Positions 21,951 through 31,282 are shown, counted from the first letter of the stretch. The stretch is 64,000 bases of DNA from Gracilibacillus boraciitolerans JCM 21714 (GCF_000521485.1 NZ_BAVS01000002.1:62001-126000); one strand, 5' to 3'. Notes: generated by a model not told the origin, from the sequence alone. Program-made: numbers and translations.

Positions 21951-22771
21951 TGACAGATGCACAACTGATGAGTCGTCTTAGTCTAAATCAAATTACAACA
22001 GAGCAATGGAATATACAAGAAGCTGTAGAGGGATGTGTACGCCATCAGATACCATGGATTTCAGTTTGGCGACATAAAATAGAAGAAATCGGTTTGAAGC
22101 AATCAAAACGTTTGATTCAAGATGCCGGACTTAACGTTTCCAGTGTTTGTCGAGGTGGAATGTTCCCTGCTGCAACAGTTAAAGAACGTGCAGCAAGAAT
22201 TGATGATAATAAGCGAGCGATAGAAGAAGCAGCTGAACTAGGAACAGATACGCTTGTACTTGTTTGTGGACCGAGTTCTGATAAAGATTTGAATACTGCT
22301 AGATTACAAGTTGCAGAAGGCATTGATCAACTCGTCCCTTTTGCCAAAGATTATGGTGTAAAGCTTGCGATAGAGCCATTACATCCAATGTTTGCTGCGG
22401 ATCGATCTGTTATTAATACAATGGAGCAGGCGACGACGATTGCAGAAAAGTATCACCCAAGTGAAGTTGGTATTGTTGTCGATGTCTATCATGTGTGGTG
22501 GGATCCAAATCTATATCAGGAGATTGAAAGAGCGAAAGGTAGAATTCTAGGCTTCCATGTTTCTGATTGGAAGGTGCCAATGGCTGATATGTTTAAAGGA
22601 CGTGCGATGATGGGAGAGGGTGTTATCGAAATAAACCGAATGCGCAAAGCTGTAGAAGAAGCGGGTTACCATGGTCCAATTGAAGTGGAAATTATTAATC
22701 AGGCTTTGTGGGATCGTAATGGAGATGATGTGTTACAAAAGGTCAGGCAAAGTTTTGCTAAACATGTATAA
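21950..22771 (+). CDS. Sugar phosphate isomerase/epimerase-like TIM barrel
   Basis: A 273-residue AP-endonuclease-2-fold protein, the fold of xylose isomerase-like, inosose dehydratase and 3-keto-sugar lyase enzymes. Candidate metal ligands are all present: Glu in LAIEPLHP (near 143), Asp in VVDVYHVWW (near 180), His in GFHVSDWK (near 206) and Glu in IEVEII (near 245). It starts at the ATG overlapping the DUF993 stop. With a Gfo/Idh dehydrogenase beside it, a role in isomerising, epimerising or eliminating from an oxidised sugar is likely. The exact reaction is unknown. A terminator follows. Confidence 0.87.
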   Translation: MTDAQLMSRLSLNQITTEQWNIQEAVEGCVRHQIPWISVWRHKIEEIGLKQSKRLIQDAGLNVSSVCRGGMFPAATVKERAARIDDNKRAIEEAAELGTDTLVLVCGPSSDKDLNTARLQVAEGIDQLVPFAKDYGVKLAIEPLHPMFAADRSVINTMEQATTIAEKYHPSEVGIVVDVYHVWWDPNLYQEIERAKGRILGFHVSDWKVPMADMFKGRAMMGEGVIEINRMRKAVEEAGYHGPIEVEIINQALWDRNGDDVLQKVRQSFAKHV

Positions 22772-22783
22772 ATAATTTAAGAT

Positions 22784-22819
22784 GAGACTGGGAATAAATA
22801 CTTATTTCTCAGTCTTTTT
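22784..22819 (+). terminator. Terminator of the AraC-controlled cluster
   Basis: GACTGGGAATAA pairs with TTATTTCTCAGTC around a short loop, ending in TTTTT. Confidence 0.85.
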
Positions 22820-22954
22820 AAATATTAGATTATAAGTGAATTAAAACTTTATGAAATAAGTAAAAATACTGTTTTATCTAGAATTATTTGCATTTTTATC
22901 TTACAATGGTAATTTAGTAATATGAATTAAGAATGTTTGGAGGGGGGGAGTAAG

Positions 22955-23636
22955 CTGAAAAATAGTCAAGATTCAATGCCAGTTTATATTACTATTGCAT
23001 TAGGCATTACCATAATGATAGGCATAGGTGGTTTTTGAAAAGCTACCTAGACGGTAATACTGTCTTTAATAATAACTCAATAAAGCAATATCCTTATAGT
23101 TTACATCAAGAAGTTATGTACATAGAAGATAATAAAGTGATTATACCTTCCAATACTATTTTTTATTTAAAGGAATAAGAAGAGTTAGAAGACGACTCAG
23201 CAGAAGAAGATATCGACTTTAACGAGCAAATGGAGAATAAGGTTGATACTAATATTGAAACAAGAAAAAAAAACCAGACGACATCACGTTCAGCACAAAA
23301 TAACTATATATCATCTACTGAAGAAACTGCTATTAAGATGATAAGCAAAATAACAACAGTGAAAATAAAGATTTTTCAAAAGATATTGAAAATGAATACG
23401 AAGAAAAATCAATAGCAGGAAAGGATCCTATACCAGAAAAAGAACAAGAAGACGACTCCAAGAAAACTGAAGATTTAGAATCAGTACAAGAGAAAGATAA
23501 AGAGGAAGAGAAAGAGAAAGATGAGGAAATAAAAGAAGAAGTGAAGCAACCATCTCCGGAAGAAGAAACAATAAACGATGATCAATCAACTCAAACTAAT
23601 AAAACAGAAGGTAATAAGAAAGAGGAAGAAGAATAA
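22955..23636 (+). pseudogene. Acidic, Lys/Glu-rich membrane-anchored protein, frame broken several times
   Basis: Reading through breaks gives one N-terminal membrane helix (PVYITIALGITIMIGIGG), a short extracellular part (EVMYIEDNKVIIPSNTIFYLKE), then more than 140 residues of highly charged low-complexity sequence rich in Glu, Lys, Asp and Ser that ends KKEEEE. Breaks: a missing T near 23035, an in-frame TAA at 23176-23178, and a missing A near 23336. The start is uncertain: a G7 ribosome-binding tract (22942-22948) precedes a CTG at 22955, and an ATG is at 22976. I do not recognise the family. The charged tail suggests a wall-spanning or disordered domain. The in-frame stop means it could also be a real 74-residue protein plus decayed DNA. 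Confidence 0.45.
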
Positions 23637-23674
23637 AAGGCAACATGTCTTTAATGACAGTTGCCCTTTTCTAC
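23637..23674 (+). terminator. Terminator after the acidic protein gene
   Basis: AAAAGGCAAC / GTTGCCCTTTT (one-base bulge) with a loop of about 13 bases, immediately after the stop codon. It also separates the convergent aldo/keto reductase. Confidence 0.7.
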
Positions 23675-23692
23675 ATTGTTGCTAGAAAGTAG

Positions 23693-24613
23693 TTATTTTG
23701 CCTGTGGATGATCTTCTGATACTATATCTAAATCTGCTGCACGTGCATTGGAGATAACTTGCTCTGGATTTTTACATCCTGGTATGACTGTTGTTACCGC
23801 ATCATGTTTTAAACACCATGCTAAGGCCCAGCTTGCCATATCAATCCCCTCTGGAACCTCATGTCGAGCAATTTCTTCTACCATTTTTAACTTACGATCT
23901 GTTTCCTCACGATCATGTCTTGATCGAACATCATTATTTTCAAAAGTAGATCCAGGCTTATACTTACCACTTAGATAGCCACTCGCTAAAGGTACCCTTG
24001 CCAGTACTCCTAAATCCTGCTTAATAGAAGAAGGAAAGATTCCCTCTTCTGGATTTCGTTCTAGTCGATTATAAACAACCTGTATTGCTTCTGCACCAAC
24101 CTCTGTGGCTTTATCTGTTTGATAGCTATCTTGATTCCCTGCTAATGATACACCTAAATGTCTGATCTTTCCTGCTTGTTTTTGTTTATCAAGCATTGTC
24201 CATAATTCATCATTGTTAAATTCCTCATCTGAACAGGAATGGGCCTGGTATAGATCAATATACTCTGTTTTTAATGAAGCGAGCGATGCATCTAACTGTT
24301 TTAATACCTCTTCAGCTGACCAATGACGAGTCCTTTCAAAATTAGCATGAAAATGATGACCGAATTTTGAAGCAACAATCCAATCTTGACGTTGATTTCG
24401 ACTTAAAAAGTCACCGATAAACTGTTCTGATAAATGATCTCCATAACATTCAGCAGTATCAATTAAATTGATTCCTTCCATTTTAGCTTGGTCCAGGATT
24501 TGATCTACTTCTTTTTGAGTAAAATCCTTTCCCCATTCGCCTCCATACTGCCATGTTCCAATACCAACTACAGAAACGTCTAAATTAGTTATGCCAAGTC
24601 TGCGATATTTCAT
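23693..24613 (-). CDS. Aldo/keto reductase
   Basis: A cytoplasmic NADPH-dependent reductase of carbonyls, about 306 residues. The catalytic tetrad is visible: Asp and Tyr in LIDTAECYG (near 52), Lys in VASKFG (near 82) and His in YQAHSCSD (near 118). Cofactor-binding motifs are near IPGCKNPEQV at the C-terminal end. I place the start at the ATG giving MKYRRLGITNLDVS because GAGGTG stands seven bases upstream; five further codons upstream are unlikely. The gene diverges from doxX, with a 12-bp palindrome between them. Physiological substrate unknown; family certain. Confidence 0.93.
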   Translation of the reverse strand: MKYRRLGITNLDVSVVGIGTWQYGGEWGKDFTQKEVDQILDQAKMEGINLIDTAECYGDHLSEQFIGDFLSRNQRQDWIVASKFGHHFHANFERTRHWSAEEVLKQLDASLASLKTEYIDLYQAHSCSDEEFNNDELWTMLDKQKQAGKIRHLGVSLAGNQDSYQTDKATEVGAEAIQVVYNRLERNPEEGIFPSSIKQDLGVLARVPLASGYLSGKYKPGSTFENNDVRSRHDREETDRKLKMVEEIARHEVPEGIDMASWALAWCLKHDAVTTVIPGCKNPEQVISNARAADLDIVSEDHPQAK

Positions 24614-24672
24614 TGTCTTACACCTCACTATGATTTGTATGTAGCTCCTATTTTTTCACTATATTACTATAG

Positions 24673-24684
24673 TATGTATACATA
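24673..24684. promoter_or_regulatory. Palindrome between aldo/keto reductase and doxX
   Basis: TATGTATACATA is a perfect 12-bp palindrome, extended imperfectly to AGTATGTATACATAGT, in the divergent intergenic region. It is a candidate operator for a small dimeric repressor controlling both genes. Confidence 0.5.
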
Positions 24685-24824
24685 GTGTAAACTAAAAAAT
24701 AACAATTGTCACAATTCAGACATTAATATTTGAATGAAATGTGAATAATTGAACATTCTAGTTGAATATGTCTCTGATCATGATATGATGTAAGTGTAAT
24801 AAAGATAAACAACATTTCATATCA

Positions 24825-24847
24825 ATTAATGTGAAGTGTTGAACAAA
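24825..24847 (+). repeat. 23-bp direct repeat, copy 1 (upstream of doxX)
   Basis: ATTAATGTGAAGTGTTGAAC followed by AAA is identical to 25391-25413. It lies just before the doxX ribosome binding site. Confidence 0.95.
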
Positions 24848-24865
24848 TAAAAAGGAGTGATTAAA

Positions 24866-25381
24866 ATGTTTGTTGAATTTTTAAGAAAAAATAATTATGT
24901 GGCAGGTATTCTAGCAATTATTCGTATTTATTTAGGCTATCAGTGGATGACAGCAGGTTGGGAAAAAATCACAGGAGGTTTTGATGCATCTGGTTATTTA
25001 CAAGGAGCTATTGAAAAGGCAGGTGGCGAACATCCTGCAGTGCAAGGCTGGTGGGCTGCATTTTTGGAAAATGTAGCGTTACCTGGAGCGAATATTTTTA
25101 CATTTCTAGTAATGTGGGGAGAATTATTAGTTGGTATCGCACTTATTCTTGGATTGTTTACAAACTTTGCAGCTCTAATGGGAATCATCATGAATTTTGC
25201 TTTTGTATTTAGTGGTACCGTAAGCACCAATGGCCAAATGATTTTATTAACTGTTTTTCTTTTAGTTGCAGGCTATAATGCTGGACGCTTAGGCTTAGAT
25301 CGATTTGTTATACCGTTTATTCGTCAATATGTAGATAAAAAAAGAAATAGAACAAATGAATTAATTACAGAAACGCATTAA
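24866..25381 (+). CDS. DoxX family membrane protein
   Basis: A four-helix membrane protein of 171 residues. DoxX-family proteins are linked to quinone and thiol redox stress, or to thiosulfate:quinone oxidoreductase. The ATG at 24866 has AAAGGAG at good spacing; a GTG three codons earlier is less likely. Visible features are RIYLGYQWMTAGWEKITGGF near the start, LVMWGELLVGIALILGLFTN in the middle, and the LLVAGYNAGRLGLDRF end typical of the family. The gene is bracketed by a perfect 23-bp direct repeat and diverges from an aldo/keto reductase, which suggests shared control by an electrophile or redox-sensing repressor (inference). Confidence 0.9.
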   Translation: MFVEFLRKNNYVAGILAIIRIYLGYQWMTAGWEKITGGFDASGYLQGAIEKAGGEHPAVQGWWAAFLENVALPGANIFTFLVMWGELLVGIALILGLFTNFAALMGIIMNFAFVFSGTVSTNGQMILLTVFLLVAGYNAGRLGLDRFVIPFIRQYVDKKRNRTNELITETH

Positions 25382-25390
25382 ATGTTAAGT

Positions 25391-25413
25391 ATTAATGTGA
25401 AGTGTTGAACAAA
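25391..25413 (+). repeat. 23-bp direct repeat, copy 2 (downstream of doxX)
   Basis: An exact copy of 24825-24847, starting nine bases after the doxX stop codon. Confidence 0.95.
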
Positions 25414-25446
25414 GTTACTAGCGAGACTGAGATCACAATAATCTTT

Positions 25447-25489
25447 AAAAAGTCCGAACGATGATGCGAATTATCGTTTGGATTTTTTA
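25447..25489 (+). terminator. Terminator of doxX
   Basis: AAAAAGTCCGAACGAT pairs with ATCGTTTGGATTTTTT around a 10-base loop. Confidence 0.88.
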
Positions 25490-25607
25490 TAAAGGTAAGA
25501 AAGCATAACCGTTGGTATTACAGCATTTTGGTATCCAATTTCCGTTTTAAATGTGAAATAAATTAAGATGTAGTTGACCGGTTATATTATTTATTATGAG
25601 AGTAATC

Positions 25608-25705
25608 GTGTGCAAGGAAATCGCTTCGGCTGCCCACGCCCCCCCTAGGAAAGCGAAGTGGTTGTTACGCATAGAATTTCTTTTAAAATTACCACTTTTT
25701 AGTGA
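25608..25705. repeat. Degenerate short copy of a Bacillaceae-type intergenic repeat
   Basis: TCGCTTCGGCTGCCCACG faces AAAGCGAAGTGG around a C7 run, followed by TTTTAAAATTACCAC. The order and wording resemble the 3' part of the element at 41925-42160 (GGAAGCGGGCAGCCGG..., then TCAAAATTGCCAC), with the centre missing. This covers part of the 640-base gene-free stretch 25382-26026. Confidence 0.5.
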
Positions 25706-25752
25706 AAATAATTCAAATGTTACTACGTCGCTTATTTAGTTGATGAGATGAA

Positions 25753-25790
25753 GCCTAAAAAAGGCACCCTATTATTAATAGGGTGCAAAG
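25753..25790 (-). terminator. Perfect 11-bp hairpin, terminator-like on the minus strand
   Basis: GCACCCTATTA-T-TAATAGGGTGC (25764-25786), with CCTTTTTTAGG following on the minus strand. No leftward gene is visible upstream of it, so its role is unclear. Confidence 0.5.
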
Positions 25791-25875
25791 GGGGGACAAT
25801 CTATTTTGAATCAAAATACTGTACAATTATTCCCATCAAAAAGATGGAACAGTATATGTACACAACAACTATTGT

Positions 25876-25889
25876 TGTAACCGTTTTCA
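25876..25889 (+). promoter_or_regulatory. Perfect cre (catabolite-responsive element)
   Basis: TGTAACCGTTTTCA matches TGWAANCGNTNWCA at every defined position. It lies about 140 bases upstream of the membrane protein at 26027. Confidence 0.7.
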
Positions 25890-25902
25890 TTATAATAAAT
25901 TT

Positions 25903-25916
25903 AGAAAACGATTTCA
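25903..25916 (+). promoter_or_regulatory. Second cre-like site, 27 bases from the first
   Basis: AGAAAACGATTTCA differs from the cre consensus only at position 1. Tandem spacing suggests two CcpA dimers or another LacI-family repressor. Confidence 0.5.
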
Positions 25917-26026
25917 ATAGGTTTTAAGAACTATTTTTTATCTAATAAATTCCAATAATAATAATTGGATCTTTGAATATGCTTTATTAAAGACTTTTTC
26001 TATTAAAAAATAATCGTAATTAGGTG

Positions 26027-26512
26027 ATGAAATTGAAAAAACGTCGTTTTTACTATAAAAAAAGAAATTCAAAAACGCTTCTTTTTCTCATAGCAGGTAT
26101 AATTTTTATTCTAATGATGATTTATTTCATATCTCAACTATTTTCTACTGAAAATAAAGTAATAAATTTGGTTGACACCTTTTATCAGTATGAGCAGCAA
26201 GGGGGGGATTTTTCAAACTCATGGGAATTATTTCATTCACTAATGAAAGATAAGTTCAATAAAAATAGTTATGTGCAAGATCGATCCCACGTGTTTTTAG
26301 AACATTTTGGCGTTGAGACATTTAAATTTTCAGTTAGTGAACCAGAAAAAATAAAAAACTATCAGGTGGATGAAGAACGTGCTATTCCACAAGTTGCCTA
26401 TTTGCTGAATGTAACCTATTTTTATGAGAGTAAATACGGCTATTTAGAAATTCATCAACCTGTCATTGTATTAGAGGAAGATGAAGAATGGAAAATAATT
26501 TGGCAATATTAA
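26027..26512 (+). CDS. Membrane-anchored extracellular protein, unknown function
   Basis: About 161 residues: a basic N-terminus (KLKKRRFYYKKRNSK), one membrane helix (TLLFLIAGIIFILMMIYFI, about residues 18-38) and an extracellular domain of about 120 residues. The outside part (VINLVDTFYQYEQ...FSNSWELFHSLMKDKF, ending WKIIWQY) looks like an NTF2-like alpha/beta fold; that is a weak inference. Start choice is open between GTG 26024, ATG 26027 and TTG 26033, all close to TAGGTG. A G7 run near 26201 gives QQGGDFS where four would give QQGDFS. It stands alone behind tandem cre-like sites and before the GntR gene. Family not recognised. Confidence 0.6.
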   Translation: MKLKKRRFYYKKRNSKTLLFLIAGIIFILMMIYFISQLFSTENKVINLVDTFYQYEQQGGDFSNSWELFHSLMKDKFNKNSYVQDRSHVFLEHFGVETFKFSVSEPEKIKNYQVDEERAIPQVAYLLNVTYFYESKYGYLEIHQPVIVLEEDEEWKIIWQY

Positions 26513-26585
26513 GTTATAGATGTTGAAATACGCTAACAAACAAAGTATAATAAAACTACCATACTAGTATAAAGAAGGTGCAGTT

Positions 26586-27268
26586 ATGATAAACCAAACT
26601 CAAAGAGCAAGGGGGGGTCATCGCGAGATTATGTATATGACACGATCAAATCCCAAATTATGAATGCAGAGATAGCACCAGGAACAAAACTATCAGAGAA
26701 AGAAATATCTGAAAAATTAGAAGTGAGTCGGACCCCCCCTGTTAGGGAAGCCTTTCTTAAATTAAACGAAGAAGAATTATTAGGAGTGTTTCCACAGGTT
26801 GGAACAATTGTCACAAAAATTGATCTAAAATTAGTGGAAGAAGGCCGATTTATACGTGAAAATATTGAAAAGGCCATTGTAAGAGAAGCAACTGAAAAAA
26901 TCAGTCAAGAAGATTTATTGCAAGTCGAAACAAATCTAACGTTACAGGAATTTTCTTTAGAAAAAGGTTCATATCAACGATTATTTGAACTTGATGACGA
27001 ATTCCATTACTTATTATATAAAGGTTGTGGAAAGCATCGAACATGGGAAATGATTAAGCGAATGAATATACAATTTGATCGTTTGCGTTTATTGCGTTTA
27101 TCGGTGAATCATGATTGGAATATCATTGTCGACCAACACCGTAAGATTTTTAATGCGATTTCTGCAAAGGATTTAATAGCAGCAGAACAGGCAGTGATCG
27201 AACATTTGCAATTAGTCGAAATTGAAAAAAATCAATTAAAACAAGAGAATGCAGAATATTTTGTGTAA
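26586..27268 (+). CDS. GntR family (FCD-type) transcriptional regulator, frame broken
   Basis: Probable repressor of the glucuronate/xylobiose genes that follow, like UxuR/ExuR-type FadR-group regulators. About 227 residues: an N-terminal winged helix (EISEKLEVSRTPVREAFLKL) and an all-alpha FCD ligand domain (EEGRFIRENIEKAIVREA...HRKIFNAISAKD). The ATG at 26586 follows AAGGTG. The frame breaks at the G7 run 26611-26617; five G gives RARGSSRDYVYDTIK. A C7 run near 26739-26745 gives SRTPPVREAF where the family has SRTPVREAF. It is 17 bases before the GH67 gene, so it is co-transcribed and probably autoregulated. Confidence 0.87.
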
Positions 27269-27285
27269 AAGGGGGGGAATAAAAA

Positions 27286-29337
27286 TTGTCCAGTAAAAAA
27301 TATAACATGTGGTTACAGTATCAACCAATCTTGAATACTACCTGCAAAAAACACTATCAAAAAATGCTAACAACACTATATGTTAATGGAAATGCGCCAA
27401 CGATTCAATCAGCTGAACAAGAATTGACAGATGCTATTTTCACTATGTTAGGGCAGAGGATCACTTCTAAAAGTGATATGGATCATGCAACAATAGTAAT
27501 CGGTAACATCGAAGAAATCTCAAGTCTCTTAAGTAATGACCATATTGCTAGATTAGCAGAGATGAACGAAGAAGGATATCTTGTGATAGAAAATCAAGGA
27601 AAAATCATTATCTCAGGAAATTCAGATGCAGCTGTTTTATATGGAGTGCATCACTTGTTAAGAAACATGCAACTGGAACAAGATCTTATATCACTTGCGG
27701 TATTTGAACAACCCAAAAATCAATTTCGAATGTTAAATCAATGGGATAACCTTAACGGAAGTGTTGAAAGAGGTTATTCTGGTAAATCAATATTTTATCA
27801 AAATGGTAAAATCGTAAAAGATAAGACAAGAATAAAGGATTATGCAAGATACCTCTCTTCTGTTGGAATCAATGCTATTTCCATAAACAATGTCAACGTA
27901 TGGGAAGAAGAAAGCTATTTTATTACAAAAAAATATTTACCAGAAATACGCGAAATTGCGGATATCTTCCGTGCATACGGTATTACACTTTACTTAAGCA
28001 TTAACTTTGCAAGTCCAATGACGATTGATGGCATGTCTACTGCTGACCCACTGAATCAATCAGTACAAAACTGGTGGAAAGATAAAATTGCAGAAATTTA
28101 TCATTATATACCAGACTTTGGTGGATTTATAGTGAAAGCGGATTCGGAGAATCGACCTGGACCTTTTACATATAATCGAGATCATGCAGATGGAGCAAAT
28201 ATGCTGGCAAAAGCATTTGAACCATATGGTGGTAAAGTGATTTGGCGTTGTTTTGTTTATAATCATTTGCAGGACTGGCGTGATCGCACAACAGATCGGG
28301 CACGCGCAGCTTATGATCATTTTAAGCCGTTAGATGGAAAATTCCATGAAAATGTTATTTTGCAAATTAAAAATGGACCAATGGATTTCCAAGTTCGCGA
28401 AGGGGTATCACCACTAATTGGAGCTATGCCAAATACAAATCAAATGATTGAGTTCCAAGTGGCACAAGAGTACACAGGGCAACAAATTGACTTATGTTAC
28501 CTTCTTCCACAATGGAAACAAATATTACAGTTTGATACGTACATAAAAGGAGCAGGTACTACGATAGCAGAGATTGTTGCGGGTACTATTCACACTTACA
28601 AATATAGTGGAATTGCTGCAGTTTCAAATATTGGGGGGGATGATGAGAATTGGACAGGCAACACATTAGCACAAGCTAATCTGTATGGATATGGACGGCT
28701 TATCTGGAATCCAGACTTATCAGCCGAAGAGATTGCACAGGAGTGGATCGTCCAAACCTTTGGTAATAAAAAAGAAGTTTCCAATACGCTTGGAGAAATG
28801 TTATTAAACTCCTGGGAAATCTATGAAAATTATACAGCGCCGCTAGGAGTAGGCTGGATGGTGACACCTGGAGTACATTACGGTCCGAATATTGATGGTT
28901 ATGAGTATTCAAAATGGGGGGGTACCTATCATTTTGCTGATCGAGATGGCGTCGGTGTCGATCGTACCAAAGAAACTGGCACAGGATTTACTACGCAGTA
29001 CGCGGAGCCAAATCAAAACCTATATAATGATGTAAGCAAATGCCCTGACGAATTGCTTTTATTTTTTCATCATGTACCATACAAGTATACCTTAAAAAAT
29101 AGCAAAACCATTATTCAACATATCTATGATACACACTTCAAAGGATTTGAACAGGTGGAAGACTTAATTAAAAAATGGGACAGTTTGGCAGATCTTATTG
29201 ATGAGGAACGTTTCAAAAATGTTCAAAACCGATTGAAACAGCAAAAGAATAATGCCCGCGAATGGCGAGATCAGATTAATACTTATTTCTATCGTAAATC
29301 TGGCGTAGCTGATAAGCAAAACCGTGCGATTTATTAG
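27286..29337 (+). CDS. aguA: GH67 alpha-glucuronidase
   Basis: Removes (4-O-methyl)glucuronic acid from the non-reducing end of aldouronic xylo-oligosaccharides in the cytoplasm. 683 residues, as in the Geobacillus enzyme. The start is TTG after a G7 ribosome binding tract. The acid Glu is in [10 protein letters not shown] near residue 284, at the family position. The base pair lies in [15 protein letters not shown] near 365-380. G7 runs near 28633 and 28916 give NIGGDDEN and KWGGTYHF, each one Gly longer than expected. It is followed 18 bases later by uxuA, so glucuronate released here goes straight to the mannonate pathway. Very secure. Confidence 0.97.
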   Translation: MSSKKYNMWLQYQPILNTTCKKHYQKMLTTLYVNGNAPTIQSAEQELTDAIFTMLGQRITSKSDMDHATIVIGNIEEISSLLSNDHIARLAEMNEEGYLVIENQGKIIISGNSDAAVLYGVHHLLRNMQLEQDLISLAVFEQPKNQFRMLNQWDNLNGSVERGYSGKSIFYQNGKIVKDKTRIKDYARYLSSVGINAISINNVNVWEEESYFITKKYLPEIREIADIFRAYGITLYLSINFASPMTIDGMSTADPLNQSVQNWWKDKIAEIYHYIPDFGGFIVKADSENRPGPFTYNRDHADGANMLAKAFEPYGGKVIWRCFVYNHLQDWRDRTTDRARAAYDHFKPLDGKFHENVILQIKNGPMDFQVREGVSPLIGAMPNTNQMIEFQVAQEYTGQQIDLCYLLPQWKQILQFDTYIKGAGTTIAEIVAGTIHTYKYSGIAAVSNIGGDDENWTGNTLAQANLYGYGRLIWNPDLSAEEIAQEWIVQTFGNKKEVSNTLGEMLLNSWEIYENYTAPLGVGWMVTPGVHYGPNIDGYEYSKWGGTYHFADRDGVGVDRTKETGTGFTTQYAEPNQNLYNDVSKCPDELLLFFHHVPYKYTLKNSKTIIQHIYDTHFKGFEQVEDLIKKWDSLADLIDEERFKNVQNRLKQQKNNAREWRDQINTYFYRKSGVADKQNRAIY

Positions 29338-29355
29338 AATAGGAGGTGATGCAAC

Positions 29356-30463
29356 GTGAGAATGGTATTTCGCTGGTTTGGAGAAGGGAACGACAGTGTC
29401 TCTCTTACCAAAATTAAACAAATCCCAGGCGTAGAAGGCATTGTCTGGGCTTTACATGATATACCTGCTGGGGAAATATGGCCATTAGATCGGATTCAGG
29501 AAGTAAAAAAGCAAACAGATTTATACGGTTTTCATCTTGATGTAGTTGAAAGTGTTAACATTCATGAATCGATTAAATTAGGAAGTGCAGATCGTGATGT
29601 CTATATAATGAATTATCTGGAAACGATTAAACATCTCGCTAGTGTCGGAGTAAAAGTAATCTGTTATAATTTTATGCCTGTATTTGATTGGGTGCGAACA
29701 GACTTATTTCGTAGTTTACCAGATCAGTCAACAGCACTTTTTTATGAAAAGGAAAAAGTGACTGCTATGGATCCTTTAGAGCTGGTTAGGAAAATTGCTG
29801 CTAATCCAGATTATACGATGCCAGGGTGGGAGCCTGAACGCTTGAAACGTTAAAAGACTTATTTGCAGCGTATCAGGATGTAACAACTGATGATTTAATG
29901 AATAATTTACAATATTTTTTAGAAAAAGTAATTCCAATATGTGAGGAGTATGATATTAAATTAGCCATTCATCCAGATGATCCACCATGGGAAATTTTTG
30001 GTTTGCTAGAATCGTTACGACGCAGGATCAATTAAGGGAAATTATTAAGTTAGTACCAAGTGAGTATAATGGAATTACACTATGTTCAGGTGCATTGGGA
30101 GCCCGAAAAGATAATGATATTGTCGCGATGATTCACGATTTTAAAAATCGAATTCATTTTGCCCATATACGTAACGTGAAATTATTTGATAATGGTGATT
30201 TTATCGAAACGTCCCATCGAACACAGGATGGATCGGTACCAATTGATCAAATTGTAAAAGCGTATCATGATATCGGATTTGACGGGTATGTACGACCTGA
30301 TCATGGTCGGCATATATGGGAAGAACAGTGTCGTCCAGGATATGGCTTATATGATCGTGCGTTAGGTATTATGTACCTGTGGGGGGGCTTATGGGATGCT
30401 TATAACAATTATAATGGAAAGGATGTTCAATATGTTACCAATCAACTCGAATTTAAAAAATAA
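29356..30463 (+). CDS. uxuA: D-mannonate dehydratase, frame broken twice
   Basis: Converts D-mannonate to 2-keto-3-deoxygluconate in glucuronate breakdown. The repaired length is near 370 residues. The start is GTG at 29356 with a perfect AGGAGGTGAT upstream. Motifs: [15 protein letters not shown] at the N-terminus, [11 protein letters not shown] near 205, and HFAHIRNVK near 265. Breaks: one T is missing near 29845 (after PERF the true frame is [13 protein letters not shown]) and one C is missing near 30007 (true reading [13 protein letters not shown]). A G7 run near 30391-30397 gives LWGGLW. The 3' end overlaps the uxuB start by about 30 bases. Confidence 0.95.
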
Positions 30464-31280
30464 AGTAGCCGTTGTAACTGGTGGTGGAGGGGGGGTGTTA
30501 TGTGGTGCGATGTCGATAGAATTAGCACGACATGGTATGAAAGTAGCTATTCTGAATCGCACCTATGAAAAAGCGGAAAAAGTAGCTAATGCGATTAAAG
30601 AGCAAGGCGGTGAAGCACTCGCCATCGCTTGTGATGTATTAGATCGTGACGCAGTCATTGCAGCGGAGGAAAAAGTATTTCAAACCTATGGTGCTTGCGA
30701 TATTTTAATCAATGGTGCTGGTGGTAATCATCCAGATGGCTCCACAGCCGGGGAGAAATTTAATAAAGAGGAAGTTGATGATCCTTCAATCCGTACTTTC
30801 TTTGATATGACTACAGAAGGATTTTCTTCCGTATTTAACTTAAATTTTATTGGCACATTAATTCCAACACAAATTTTTGCCAGGCGAATGGTAGAACGAA
30901 AAACAACAGTTATTAATATTTCATCGATGAGTGCACCGAGTCCAATGACCAAAGTGCCTGCCTATAGTGCAGCAAAAGCGGCAGTTAATAATTTCACTCA
31001 ATGGTTAGCAGTACATATGGCAGAAGCCAATGTTCGTGTCAATGCGATTGCACCTGGATTTTTCTTAACAGATCAAAATCGATCCCTATTAACGAATCAA
31101 GATGGTTCTCCAACACCAAGAATGCAAAAAATAGTCGATCATACACCAATGAGACGCTTAGGCTCTCCAGAGGATTTATTAGGAACATTGCTATGGTTAG
31201 TGGACGAGGAAGCAAGCGGCTTTGTGACAGGTACTTGTATTCCGGTCGATGGTGGATTTATGGCGTATAGTGGAGTGTGA
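30432..31280 (+). CDS. uxuB: D-mannonate oxidoreductase, short-chain dehydrogenase type
   Basis: NAD(P)-dependent SDR that interconverts fructuronate and mannonate; in Geobacillus-type glucuronate operons this role is filled by an SDR instead of the long-chain UxuB. 282 residues from the ATG at 30432, which has AAAGGA eight bases upstream inside uxuA. Cofactor site [13 protein letters not shown] near residue 14 (one Gly too long through a G7 run near 30489). [10 protein letters not shown] near 95, catalytic Ser in [11 protein letters not shown], and catalytic Tyr/Lys in AYSAAKAAV near 178. C-terminal [14 protein letters not shown]. Secure family; role from context. Confidence 0.93.
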   Translation: MLPINSNLKNKVAVVTGGGGGVLCGAMSIELARHGMKVAILNRTYEKAEKVANAIKEQGGEALAIACDVLDRDAVIAAEEKVFQTYGACDILINGAGGNHPDGSTAGEKFNKEEVDDPSIRTFFDMTTEGFSSVFNLNFIGTLIPTQIFARRMVERKTTVINISSMSAPSPMTKVPAYSAAKAAVNNFTQWLAVHMAEANVRVNAIAPGFFLTDQNRSLLTNQDGSPTPRMQKIVDHTPMRRLGSPEDLLGTLLWLVDEEASGFVTGTCIPVDGGFMAYSGV

Positions 31281-31282
31281 AA

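Noticed and set aside
17344-22771. Assignment of the AraC cluster to myo-inositol use (iol operon)
   Set aside because: Signature iol genes (iolB, iolC, iolD and a DeoR-type IolR) are absent, and DUF993 is not part of that operon.
25753-25790. Hairpin as an insertion-sequence end or attachment site
   Set aside because: It is a single perfect palindrome without a partner copy, transposase or integrase; terminator-like structure is the simpler reading.
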